DNA of 19,660 nucleotides from Bacteroidetes bacterium UBA6161 (GTDB taxonomy: Bacteria; Bacteroidota; Bacteroidia; NS11-12g; UBA955), in assembly GCA_002422315.1 (NCBI GenBank), contig DIUJ01000026.1, positions 1 to 19,660 on the forward strand. The letters run 5' to 3'. Both the position numbers and the translations under genes were made by a program. Under the pieces are notes generated by a model. The model was not told where the DNA came from and ran no database searches. It was given only the letters and a program-made list of their open reading frames with translations. This document shows positions 6,893-15,195 of the stretch, piece after piece. Each line of letters begins with the position of its first letter. The stretch's first letter is position 1.

Positions 6893-9172
6893 ATGAAAAA
6901 TGAAGATTTGAACAATGCAAACAAAGAAATAAAGTTACAAAAGCAAGACAAAGAAGAAAGGGCATCCGAGCTTAAAATAGCAAATATTGAACTAGAATTT
7001 CAAAATGGAGAAAAAATAAAAAGAGCCGACGAATTAAATTTGGCAAATATTGAATTAAAAAAGACCATAAACGAAAAACAAAAAAAAACCGAAGAGCTCA
7101 TACGGGCCAACTACCAGCTCAATATACAATTAAATAACAAATACAAACAAGAGATAGAGATAGACGCACTTCAAACTTCAAGTGAAAAATTAAAATCCAC
7201 ATCCAAATACTCCAGAAGTTTATTAGAGGCAATTAGAGACCCGATTTTTGCTCTTGGGTTGAATGGTAAAATTACCGATGTGAACAATGCTACTGCAAAA
7301 GTTACAGAAAAAACTCGAGAAGCGCTTATAGGAAGTAGGTTTTGTGATTATTTTTCTGATATAGCTTTTGCAAAATACTGTGTGAAAGAAGTTTTTGAAA
7401 ACGGATATGTTATAGACTTCCCCCTAAGTATAAAAGATGGAAAATTAATGCCAGTACTTCTCAACGGGTCGGTTTACAAAGATGAATTTAACAATACTAT
7501 AGGTGCTGTAATTATAGCAAGAGACATAACCGAAAGAAAACTATTCGAAAAAGAATTGACAGAAGCACGAGACTATGCAGAAAATGCACTTAAAAAAGCA
7601 GCAGATGCACAAAAACAAGCGGAAAAAACAACTGTAATTGCAGAAAATGCGGTGAAAACCAAGCAGCAATTTTTATCGAACATGAGCCATGAAATAAGAA
7701 CCCCTTTGAATGCAATCATTGGTTTTACTAAAGTTGTTCTAAAAACAAACTTAGATGAGAAACAGAAAGAATATTTGAATGCAATTAAAACAAGCGGTGA
7801 TGCGCTTATTGTTCTTATTAACGACATCTTGGATTTGGCGAAGGTAGATGCCGGAAAGATGTTTTTTGAAAAAACTACTTTTAAACTTAAGTCTTCGGTA
7901 TACTCAATGTTACACTTGTTTGAACCTAAAATAAAAGAAAAAAACTTACTCCTAACAAGTAGATACGACGACAAAATACCAGAAGTATTACTTGGCGACT
8001 CTGTAAGGCTGCACCAAATCATATTGAACTTGGTAAACAATGCAGTAAAATTTACCAATACCGGTAAAATATTTGTAAACGTAAAACTTATTCAAGAAAA
8101 CTCTAAAAATGTATTTATTGAGTTTTCTATTAAAGACACAGGCATAGGAATAGAAAAGAATAAAATAAAAACAATATTTGGCAATTTCCAACAAGCAACT
8201 AGTGGTACCTCTAGGCTATATGGGGGTACGGGTTTAGGACTTTCTATTGTTAAACAACTGGTAGAAAATCAAGGCGGTAAGATTTCTGTAGAAAGCGAAA
8301 TTGGGGTTGGTTCTACTTTTACCTTCTCTTTGCCATTTGACAAAACTAAATTAAAAATAACCGAAGAAATTCAAAGTGAATACTCCAAAATTGAAACCTC
8401 AAAAATAAAGGTACTTGTAGTAGAAGACATTCCGCTAAATCAACTTCTGATGAAAACCCTGCTAGATGATTTTGGTTTTGAGAGTGACATTGCCACCAAT
8501 GGCAATATTGCATTAGATTTATTTCAATTAAATATTTACGACATTATACTCATGGACCTACAAATGCCTGAAAGAAATGGCTTCGAAACCACTACTTATA
8601 TCCGTACCAAACTCAAGTCAAATGTACCCATTATTGCACTTACAGCGGATGTAACCACAGCAGATTTAGAAAAATGTCAAGCAGTGGGAATGAATGACTA
8701 TATCTCTAAACCCGTAGATGAACGAATTTTGTATAATAAGATAATGGGACACGTGAAAAAAACAAAAGAAGCTATACTGAAAAACAAATCCGTACCCGTG
8801 GATTACAAACCATGTATAGACCTTACTTATCTAAATGAAAGAACCAAATCGAACCCAAGTCTTATGATGCAAATGATCTCGCTTTATATTGAACAAACAC
8901 CCCCACTTTTAAATACCATGAAAGAAAGCTTACACACTAAAAACTGGAAAATGCTCCATAGTGCAGTACATAAAATAATCCCCTCATTTTCTATTGTTGG
9001 TATCCCTAAAAACTTCCACCAAATGGCTGTGAAAATTCAAGAATATGCTCATCTTCAAGAAATGACAGAAGAGATCTCCACTCTTGTGAATGAGTTAGAA
9101 AATGTATGCACCCAGGCTTGTGTGGAATTAAAATTAGAATTTGAAAAAATTAAAAACAATGAAAAAAGATAA
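6893..9172 (+). CDS. Soluble PAS hybrid histidine kinase (HisKA-HATPase-REC-Hpt)
   Basis: A 759-residue phosphorelay kinase with no signal peptide or membrane segment, so cytoplasmic. In order: four 21-residue coiled-coil repeats (3-86; pattern xxELxxANxEL), a PAS domain (about 105-215, ending ARDITERK), a second coiled coil (216-258), HisKA with His266 in SHEIRTPLN, HATPase with N box NNAVKFT (382-388), G1 DTGIGI (415-420) and G2 GGTGLGLS (444-451), a receiver with Glu511-Asp512, phospho-acceptor Asp555 (LMDLQMPERNG), Thr584 and Lys606, and a C-terminal Hpt domain with His693 in AVHKIIPSF. The expected relay is H266 to D555 to H693 and then to a separate receiver, most simply the next gene. 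The PAS signal is unknown. Confidence 0.95.
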   Translation: MKNEDLNNANKEIKLQKQDKEERASELKIANIELEFQNGEKIKRADELNLANIELKKTINEKQKKTEELIRANYQLNIQLNNKYKQEIEIDALQTSSEKLKSTSKYSRSLLEAIRDPIFALGLNGKITDVNNATAKVTEKTREALIGSRFCDYFSDIAFAKYCVKEVFENGYVIDFPLSIKDGKLMPVLLNGSVYKDEFNNTIGAVIIARDITERKLFEKELTEARDYAENALKKAADAQKQAEKTTVIAENAVKTKQQFLSNMSHEIRTPLNAIIGFTKVVLKTNLDEKQKEYLNAIKTSGDALIVLINDILDLAKVDAGKMFFEKTTFKLKSSVYSMLHLFEPKIKEKNLLLTSRYDDKIPEVLLGDSVRLHQIILNLVNNAVKFTNTGKIFVNVKLIQENSKNVFIEFSIKDTGIGIEKNKIKTIFGNFQQATSGTSRLYGGTGLGLSIVKQLVENQGGKISVESEIGVGSTFTFSLPFDKTKLKITEEIQSEYSKIETSKIKVLVVEDIPLNQLLMKTLLDDFGFESDIATNGNIALDLFQLNIYDIILMDLQMPERNGFETTTYIRTKLKSNVPIIALTADVTTADLEKCQAVGMNDYISKPVDERILYNKIMGHVKKTKEAILKNKSVPVDYKPCIDLTYLNERTKSNPSLMMQMISLYIEQTPPLLNTMKESLHTKNWKMLHSAVHKIIPSFSIVGIPKNFHQMAVKIQEYAHLQEMTEEISTLVNELENVCTQACVELKLEFEKIKNNEKR

Positions 9173-9593
9173 AATCAACATATTCTTGGTAGACGACGAT
9201 GAACTATATCTTAAATCCTTGAAAATAGACTTTATGGCTCTACCCCATATATGTATTCATACTTTTGCGACAGGTGAAAAATGCTTGAAAGCATTGGATC
9301 AAAACCCTGATATCATTATCCTAGATTACAATCTTAATAGCATTGAATTGAATGCGATGAACGGTATTCAAACATTAGATAAAATCAAAAAATTACAGAA
9401 GTATAGTATTCCTGTAATTATGCTCTCTTCTCAGGATAGTATAGAGATTGCCATTAGCTGTATGCACCATCATGCCTTCGACTACGTTATAAAAAGTGAA
9501 ACTGCCTTTTTAAGAATACAAAAACTTTTGGTCTCAATCCAAAAATTAAAGAAATTAGAAAACCAATTAGATTGGTACATGAGTAAGATTTAG
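9159..9593 (+). CDS. Single-domain response regulator (receiver only)
   Basis: A 144-residue receiver protein with no output domain. The acidic pocket is Asp12-Asp13-Asp14 (VDDDE), the phospho-acceptor is Asp56 (IILDYNL), the switch residue is Ser90 or Ser91 (IMLSSQD) and the conserved lysine is Lys112 (VIKSE). The tail after residue 120 is a short Leu/Lys-rich helix. The ATG at 9159 lies inside the kinase gene (14-bp overlap), implying translational coupling; an in-frame TTG at 9141 is a poorer start. It could accept phosphate from the kinase Hpt domain and pass it on, act as a phosphate sink, or bind a partner protein. Direct gene regulation is unlikely without a DNA-binding domain. Confidence 0.9.
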   Translation: MKKDKINIFLVDDDELYLKSLKIDFMALPHICIHTFATGEKCLKALDQNPDIIILDYNLNSIELNAMNGIQTLDKIKKLQKYSIPVIMLSSQDSIEIAISCMHHHAFDYVIKSETAFLRIQKLLVSIQKLKKLENQLDWYMSKI

Positions 9594-10100
9594 ATATTTT
9601 AATCCTCTAATTTCATTGCAAAATAAAATAACACTTGCGCAGCGATTTTGGTTGTAATATTTTATATTGGGTTGGATACATTACTTCTATTTATATCTAA
9701 TCAAAAATTAACGGATTTGCTTCGCTTTTTTACTTGAAAGAAGAAAAATTACTTTGAGTTCTATCTTTATTCTTCTCTGTAGATCACAATTTAGTTGTTT
9801 GCTTACAGTTTAAATAATCTAAGCCTATCGTTACTATTTCAATTTAACCAGGTTCGTATGTTGTACTTTTCTTAATGCGTGGCTCTAGGATATGAGAACT
9901 GCATTACACTTTTATCCCCTTCGAAGAGTCAAAGTAATTCTGTTTCGTAATTAAATTTTGGAGCAAATCTAAAACTAGGTTTTTATACCTTTTATAAAAC
10001 TACTGTATGTCTTACATATAATTAACTATACGCACAATACATTGTAAGATTTGAAATAGGCATTATAAACTAGCATAAAAAAAAATTACGAGCTGAGTTA
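9594..10100. other. Non-coding gap between convergent units
   Basis: About 500 nt between the receiver gene and the porin-operon terminator. I see no gene on either strand, no clear terminator for the regulatory operon and only short inverted repeats such as ACAAT/ATTGT near 10038. It is AT-rich and may simply be spacer or a decayed sequence. Confidence 0.4.
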
Positions 10101-10137
10101 AAACAAAAAAAGAACGAAACATAAATGATTCGTTCTT
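10101..10137 (-). terminator. Intrinsic terminator of the porin / lmo0937 operon
   Basis: On the minus strand AAGAACGAA pairs with TTCGTTCTT (10129-10137 with 10110-10118) around a 10-nt loop, followed by TTTTTTGTTT. It lies about 27 nt after the stop of the small membrane protein. Confidence 0.88.
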
Positions 10138-10163
10138 AAAAACAAAGGTTGTTTTTCTTGTGC

Positions 10164-10313
10164 TTAGCCTTTTATTATTTTAAGTAAGACAGAAACTACT
10201 GCCACAAAGAGCAAGATATGAATGAGTCCTCCTGCATTGAACCCCAAAAAACCTATTAACCATAAAATGATAAGAGTAAGGGAAAAATAGTATAAGAAGT
10301 TATTCATAGCCAT
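10164..10313 (-). CDS. lmo0937-family small membrane protein
   Basis: A 49-residue protein read directly from the minus strand: start MAMNNFLYYF, middle IILWLIGFLGFNAGG, end VVSVLLKIIKG. The WLIGFxGFNAGGxIHILL signature and size match the lmo0937 family (DUF5670), tiny inner-membrane proteins of unknown function that are often found among stress genes. Two hydrophobic segments flank the central GFNAGG turn. The ATG at 10313 comes 2 nt after the TAA of the porin gene, so the two are almost certainly translated together; an internal ATG at 10307 is an alternative start. A strong terminator follows. Confidence 0.88.
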   Translation of the reverse strand: MAMNNFLYYFSLTLIILWLIGFLGFNAGGLIHILLFVAVVSVLLKIIKG

Positions 10314-10315
10314 AG

Positions 10316-10993
10316 TTATATCTTATAACCCAATGTAATTTGAAACAGTTCATTCTTATACCTTGGAGTAGTGGTTGAGCCATCCCCATTGTTATTTACA
10401 AAATCCCATGCCAATCTGCCAGAAATTAAGAAATGTTGGAAGTTTATATCCGCTCCTATTACAAAACCCAATATATTTTCTCTTATGTTTTCATTTTTAA
10501 ACTCTTCTGATTGTTCATAACTGTTGGACCCTAGAGTATACACATCTTTTTGACTCATAAGGTAAGAATATTGTGGACCAACAAGGAAGGTTAGTTCTTT
10601 TATAGGTTTAATTTGCAAGAGCAAGGGTACATCTATAAAATTAGATGTTCTAGTTAGCGAGTAGCCTGTTCCTAACAGAGTGCCAGAACCTTTAAATCCT
10701 TTCTGAGAGAACAAGAGTTCGGGCTGAAAGCCTATAATGGCACCTAGGGGCAAGGATAAGAAAACACCTGCTGCCAAACCGGTTTTGGGATCTGCTCTAA
10801 AATCTTGGCCTTTTTCATCCCATACATTAGATCTATTTATTCCTGCTTTTATTCCAAAACTAAAATTCTCTCTGCTATCTGAACTTTGAGAATAAGAGGT
10901 TAAAGTAGAGCAAATACCAACAAAAAGGAGTGTTGATTTAAATAATAAATTGTTTTTTGTAATTCCTAGGAATTTGATTTTTTTTGTTTGCAT
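10316..10993 (-). CDS. Porin-family outer-membrane beta-barrel protein
   Basis: A 225-residue outer-membrane protein with a PorT-like barrel (OMP_b-brl type). A long positively charged N-region and hydrophobic core end near SYSQ (33-36), a signal-peptide cleavage site typical of the phylum. The mature protein begins FSFGIKAGINRSNV and shows barrel hallmarks: GLAAGVFLSLPLG, IGFQPELLFSQKG, FIDVPLLLQIKP, LTFLVGPQYSYL, and a C-terminal strand ending LGYKI. This family is built of about eight strands; pore or adhesin function is not established. It is the first gene of an operon with the lmo0937 gene. A GATATTTG box ends 19 nt upstream of the ATG. Confidence 0.9.
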   Translation of the reverse strand: MQTKKIKFLGITKNNLLFKSTLLFVGICSTLTSYSQSSDSRENFSFGIKAGINRSNVWDEKGQDFRADPKTGLAAGVFLSLPLGAIIGFQPELLFSQKGFKGSGTLLGTGYSLTRTSNFIDVPLLLQIKPIKELTFLVGPQYSYLMSQKDVYTLGSNSYEQSEEFKNENIRENILGFVIGADINFQHFLISGRLAWDFVNNNGDGSTTTPRYKNELFQITLGYKI

Positions 10994-11012
10994 AATTAAT
11001 ATATTTATCCTT

Positions 11013-11020
11013 CAAATATC
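11013..11020 (-). promoter_or_regulatory. Possible -7 element of the porin operon
   Basis: GATATTTG on the minus strand is one base from TAnnTTTG, with TACTT 16-17 nt further upstream. A similar TACTT...ATATTTG arrangement stands before the sll1863-type gene. Tentative. Confidence 0.3.
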
Positions 11021-11075
11021 CCCTTTATAGCTCGTAAAGTACTTATAAAAAAAGTTTTATATGTTGTAAAATTCT

Positions 11076-11109
11076 ATAAAAACAAAGCCACTCTTTGCTA
11101 AAGAATGGC
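11076..11109 (-). terminator. Intrinsic terminator of the OmpA operon
   Basis: On the minus strand GCCATTCTTT pairs with AAAGAGTGGC (one wobble pair, 3-nt loop; 11087-11109), followed by TTTGTTTTTA. It lies 27 nt after the OmpA stop codon. Confidence 0.85.
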
Positions 11110-11136
11110 ATGTCTATCAAAATTCAAAAACAAAAA

Positions 11137-13176
11137 CTATTTCTTAGGGATAATATCTATCAGTACCGATCTGTTGTAAAATCTTTCTTCTGGATACTGA
11201 TTGGGAAACAATGCATTTTCCACTTCTTCTCCAAATCCAAGAGTTTCAAATTTTACATCTGTACGTCCGCTGTTGTTCAAAGCTTGGGTAAGAATATTTT
11301 TCACATCATTTGCCCTCTGTAGGGAGAGTTTTTTATTATAATTAGCATCTCCAATAATATCGGTGTAACCATGTATGATTACAGTAGCTCCTTGTGGGAT
11401 TTTTTTTGCTACTATTTCTTTCAGGTAATTCACGGACATATCATTTGCTTTTGAATCGTCAAATTCATAGATCACACTATAGCGTGTGGCTATTTCATTT
11501 ATACTCGGAGTCCATAAAACTAAGTTAACCAAAGTATCTCTATATACCTTTTCTCCTTGGATTGAGTTTCCTATCATTTTAATTGAAAACCATCCGGCAT
11601 TTTTGTCCCCTAGGATTGTACTTCCTGGTATGCTTATACTTTCTTGGCTAAAAGGACCATACTTTTGAATTGTATTGCTGCTATCTTTTATTTCCAAACT
11701 CCATGAATTAAATACCAAATCAGAACCTTTGTTGGTAAACACAACTAAATTTTCTACAGGCGACTTTTGAACTTGTTTAATTGCTATGGGCTTAAGTGGA
11801 GCATTTGGACCACTATGAAACTCCATAAGCAACTCCATAGAATTACTTTCTATACTTACCCTACGCTCTCCCTCTTGTAAAAGTACTAACTCTTGGGAGG
11901 CACCAGTTTTTCTAGAGCTTATAACAGGTTCTAAGAGCCCTTCTGTTGTTATTCTACTTTCAGAAATTGAAAATACATTTACCAAATACATTTTAACAGA
12001 TTTAGCCATAAGTTCAGCATCGGCTACCCCCGACAAGGAGGAACCTAGTAGTTTGATTTTTGTGTTTGGATTTTTAACCATTCTATCGCCTAGTATATTT
12101 AATAAATTGTAATATACTATCATTTGTCTGCTAGACCTTTCAGACATATTCACTGGTGTAAAAAGTTCTACCTGGTCTTCTTTAAATTCCTTTACTTGTT
12201 CTTTTTTTAACAACACATATCTGTTTGGTATTTCAGTGGAACCTAAGTTAAAAAACACATAATTACGCAGAGGGAATGTCTCACTAAAGGTGCGTTCTTG
12301 GGCTATTTTTTCTGGCGACTTTACAGCAAATTCAAATACTAGTGGCAAAGGTTTCTCCTCCTTTTGTGGTGTACTTTGCACAGTCGTTGTTTTCTTTGAA
12401 TGCTTGGCTTTTGCTATCCCAAATTTCAAAGAAGTACCAACCCTTAGTGTAGTTATATTCCATGTTTCTATACTCCTTGGGGTTTGGCCCATATATGGCA
12501 GAAAAGAAATAAATGGAGAAAGTATAAACTGTGTTCTTCTGTCTTTAGGACTTAAAAATAAATCCACCCCCATTCCTACTTGCATAGAGGTAGTAAATTC
12601 TTTTACGCTACTCATTTCACCTTTTATTTCTGGACTTTGTATTTGTGATGGATAATCGGGATTTGTTCTTTGTTGGTAAACGAAACTTTTATTATGAATA
12701 AATGAAAATCTCGGCCCTCCAAAAAGATACCAATTGGATTTAAAAGGAGCAAACCTCAAACTAGGTTCTATGGTTAAGTAGGTTAAGTTAGATTTAAAAT
12801 CTATAGGGCAGTTACATGCCGAAAGCACTTCATTAAATACGCCATTTTTATTGTCATAAAATGCCTGAAGCATAAATCCAAGACGTGTATTTTCTTTATA
12901 ATACTCTATGGTAGGCCCCAAAAACAAGCCAGCGCCTGTGCCTTTATTAAAAGCTGCCAATGACATCAAATTTTCATTTATTCTTTGGGTACTTCCTTCA
13001 TGAAAGTTGAAATTCGCCCCTCCTGCTACACCAAACCACCAGGATGGTTTTGCTTGAAGAGAATCAGAATTTTGTGTTTGAGCATTTAATCCAGAACTGT
13101 AGCATACAAGAATTGTAAACTGTAACAGTGTAATTTTAAAAAGGTTTATCCAGTTTATTTGTTTCATAATTATCAT
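11137..13176 (-). CDS. OmpA-family protein with N-terminal barrel and two OmpA-like segments
   Basis: A 679-residue envelope protein. After a signal peptide (ending near LNAQ, 30-33) come a predicted outer-membrane barrel (about 45-255), a Lys/Thr/Gln/Pro-rich linker (255-280), a degenerate OmpA-like segment (about 305-445: YVFFNLGS, NTKIKLLGSS, ending ERRVSIES), a beta-rich stretch, and a C-terminal OmpA domain (563-679). That last domain has HGYTD (602-606), the LSLQRA helix (617-622) and Arg669, features used to bind diaminopimelate in peptidoglycan. It should tie the outer membrane to the cell wall. The ATG at 13176 is 2 nt after the TAA of the Ig/DUF3494 gene; a second ATG at 13167 gives a more typical signal peptide. 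Last gene of the operon. Confidence 0.92.
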   Translation of the reverse strand: MIIMKQINWINLFKITLLQFTILVCYSSGLNAQTQNSDSLQAKPSWWFGVAGGANFNFHEGSTQRINENLMSLAAFNKGTGAGLFLGPTIEYYKENTRLGFMLQAFYDNKNGVFNEVLSACNCPIDFKSNLTYLTIEPSLRFAPFKSNWYLFGGPRFSFIHNKSFVYQQRTNPDYPSQIQSPEIKGEMSSVKEFTTSMQVGMGVDLFLSPKDRRTQFILSPFISFLPYMGQTPRSIETWNITTLRVGTSLKFGIAKAKHSKKTTTVQSTPQKEEKPLPLVFEFAVKSPEKIAQERTFSETFPLRNYVFFNLGSTEIPNRYVLLKKEQVKEFKEDQVELFTPVNMSERSSRQMIVYYNLLNILGDRMVKNPNTKIKLLGSSLSGVADAELMAKSVKMYLVNVFSISESRITTEGLLEPVISSRKTGASQELVLLQEGERRVSIESNSMELLMEFHSGPNAPLKPIAIKQVQKSPVENLVVFTNKGSDLVFNSWSLEIKDSSNTIQKYGPFSQESISIPGSTILGDKNAGWFSIKMIGNSIQGEKVYRDTLVNLVLWTPSINEIATRYSVIYEFDDSKANDMSVNYLKEIVAKKIPQGATVIIHGYTDIIGDANYNKKLSLQRANDVKNILTQALNNSGRTDVKFETLGFGEEVENALFPNQYPEERFYNRSVLIDIIPKK

Positions 13177-13178
13177 TT

Positions 13179-15152
13179 TTATGGTTTTGTTATTGCATTA
13201 TTATCCAATGTAACCGCAGCTATACGAGTTAGTGCTCTACCTAACAAACTGGCTCCTGTTTCTATAGTTATAGACTGGTCGGCTAAAATATTTCCTTTCA
13301 TCTGTGCAGTGGTACCTATTGTTGCCGAAGTTCCCACCTGCCAAAATATATTTTTGGCTTGAGCCCCATTTGCGAGTATTACATTTATTCCATTCCCTAC
13401 ATTTAAAGTTGAAGAGGGCATTTGAAAAATCCAAACTGCATCCACATTGCCCTTAGCATCGAGCGTAAAGTCTGACCCAATTATAGCAAAAGAACCTGGT
13501 GCAGACATGTACAAGCCCGGTTCAAATGTTTTGCCTCCCAATTGCCCATCCGACACCACTACAACATCTAATGTTCTGCCTGCGGCATCATTATAAGCGG
13601 CGGTTAAACACAGTTTTGCACTGTTGGTTTTTGAGTCATTAATTCTAAGAGAACCGTTTATTACTGTTCCGGGCGGAAAACCAGAAACCGAAGAACCTGG
13701 ACTAAGACCTAGATCGCCATTTACTATGGTAGGACCCGTATTGGTAACTGTAGACCCTGCTATGATTGCATAATCACTTACGCAACTCAAATCTACCACT
13801 AAAGGACCCGAGGGGCCAGTGGTTGTAAATGTCCAAACATAATCGTTTACTAATCCTACCCCACTAAGATTTTTTGCCAATGTTTTTATTGTGGCCTTAT
13901 AGGTAGTATTTGGTAGCAAGTCATCCGTAGGATTAAAACTTGCAGTGGTACCACTATAACTAACTAATCCAGTTATGTTATTGGCTCCTTGTTCCAAAAT
14001 AAAAGACAAGTTGTTTATGGTTGTAGGGTTCATTACTTCGCTAAATGTGGCACTTAATGTTTGGTTTACTTTTACATTTATTTGAAGATTGATAGGAATC
14101 GTAGATAGGACTGTAGGGGGCTGAACCGAAATTGTTCTAAATGACCAAATATAATCGTTTGTCATATTTTCACCATCTACACTACGAACAGTATTTTTTA
14201 TAGTTGCGGTATATTTCTTGCCTGGCAACAAATCCAAATCAGGGTTAAAAGTAGCGGTTACTCCCATGTAAGAAACAGATCCCGCAATAGAATTTTGCAA
14301 ACTATCTTTTAATAAAAAGGAAGCATTGTTGATTGTGGAAGCTTCCATAGGGATATTAAACTTAGCTGTCAGAGTTTTTTCTACCTCAACAGCTATTTCA
14401 TTATTTAATGGATTAGTTTCTGTAACATAAGGAATAAGTAAACTATCCGTTGTAAAACTCCATTCATAATCTACTGCTATAGATACACCATCTAAATTTT
14501 TTACATTTGTTGTTACAGTCACATCATATTTTGTTTTATAATCTAATGAAACCAAAGGGTTAAGATTTGCTATATTCCCCGAATAAGTTACAACTCCGCC
14601 AATAAGTAAAGAGCCTTTTTTCAAGAAAAAACTCGCATTGCTTATTGTAGTGGAATCCATAGGCATATTAAAGGTTGCGCTTATACTTTTGTTTATAGGC
14701 ACATCTGTTTGATTATTAAACGGGTCTGTGGATAGTATCATTGGTCTTATACTATTCCCTGTGCTAAATGTCCATACATAATTTTCTTGTAATGCATTGC
14801 CCAGTTCATCTTGAACTCCTGTTGTTACTGTTCCTGTATAAGTTGTATTTTCTTTCAGAGGGCTATTCGGTGTAAAGACAGCTTCTGTACCACTATAACT
14901 AACCGTTCCTTGCAACTCTACAGAGTCTTGTATTCTTATGGTTGTAGTGTTTATTGTTTGTGGGTTTAAAGGCCCATTAAATTCTATAGTAATTGCCTTA
15001 TTTAAGGCCACATTTACCGCTAGATTTTCCGGGTTAGTAGAAACCACCTCCGGGCAAATGCCTTTAAACTCTTGATAATTGTCTTTTCTACATCCCAAAA
15101 AGAATGTAAGAATAGCTAAGCTAATAGCTGCTGTTTTTTTTATTGTTCTCAT
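13179..15152 (-). CDS. Surface lipoprotein: four Ig-like domains plus DUF3494 ice-binding-like domain
   Basis: A 657-residue predicted lipoprotein: signal peptide with lipobox FFLGC (Cys21), then four tandem SbsA/Big_5-type Ig-like domains (about 34-131, 136-235, 241-340, 346-445), each opening with a P..N..DVPINKSIS-like stretch, running through TTYTGTVTTGV-like strands and closing on Y-x-W-(S/T)-F-(S/R/T)-T. Residues 453-655 form a DUF3494 beta-solenoid: YAIIAGSTVTNTGPTIVNGD (461-480), SGFPPGTV, and the C-terminal FWQVGTSATIG...MKGNILA block. Some members bind ice, but many occur in non-polar bacteria and are thought to act in adhesion. The Ig stalk would hold the domain away from the membrane. 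It sits between a barrel gene (43-nt gap) and the OmpA gene (2-nt gap). Confidence 0.93.
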   Translation of the reverse strand: MRTIKKTAAISLAILTFFLGCRKDNYQEFKGICPEVVSTNPENLAVNVALNKAITIEFNGPLNPQTINTTTIRIQDSVELQGTVSYSGTEAVFTPNSPLKENTTYTGTVTTGVQDELGNALQENYVWTFSTGNSIRPMILSTDPFNNQTDVPINKSISATFNMPMDSTTISNASFFLKKGSLLIGGVVTYSGNIANLNPLVSLDYKTKYDVTVTTNVKNLDGVSIAVDYEWSFTTDSLLIPYVTETNPLNNEIAVEVEKTLTAKFNIPMEASTINNASFLLKDSLQNSIAGSVSYMGVTATFNPDLDLLPGKKYTATIKNTVRSVDGENMTNDYIWSFRTISVQPPTVLSTIPINLQINVKVNQTLSATFSEVMNPTTINNLSFILEQGANNITGLVSYSGTTASFNPTDDLLPNTTYKATIKTLAKNLSGVGLVNDYVWTFTTTGPSGPLVVDLSCVSDYAIIAGSTVTNTGPTIVNGDLGLSPGSSVSGFPPGTVINGSLRINDSKTNSAKLCLTAAYNDAAGRTLDVVVVSDGQLGGKTFEPGLYMSAPGSFAIIGSDFTLDAKGNVDAVWIFQMPSSTLNVGNGINVILANGAQAKNIFWQVGTSATIGTTAQMKGNILADQSITIETGASLLGRALTRIAAVTLDNNAITKP

Positions 15153-15195
15153 ATTTTAAATTTTTAAATTGATATTTTTTTACTCTTTATTACGG

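Noticed and set aside
12290..12655. Plus-strand open frame inside the OmpA gene
   Set aside because: It is antisense to a clear OmpA-family protein and has no recognisable domain.
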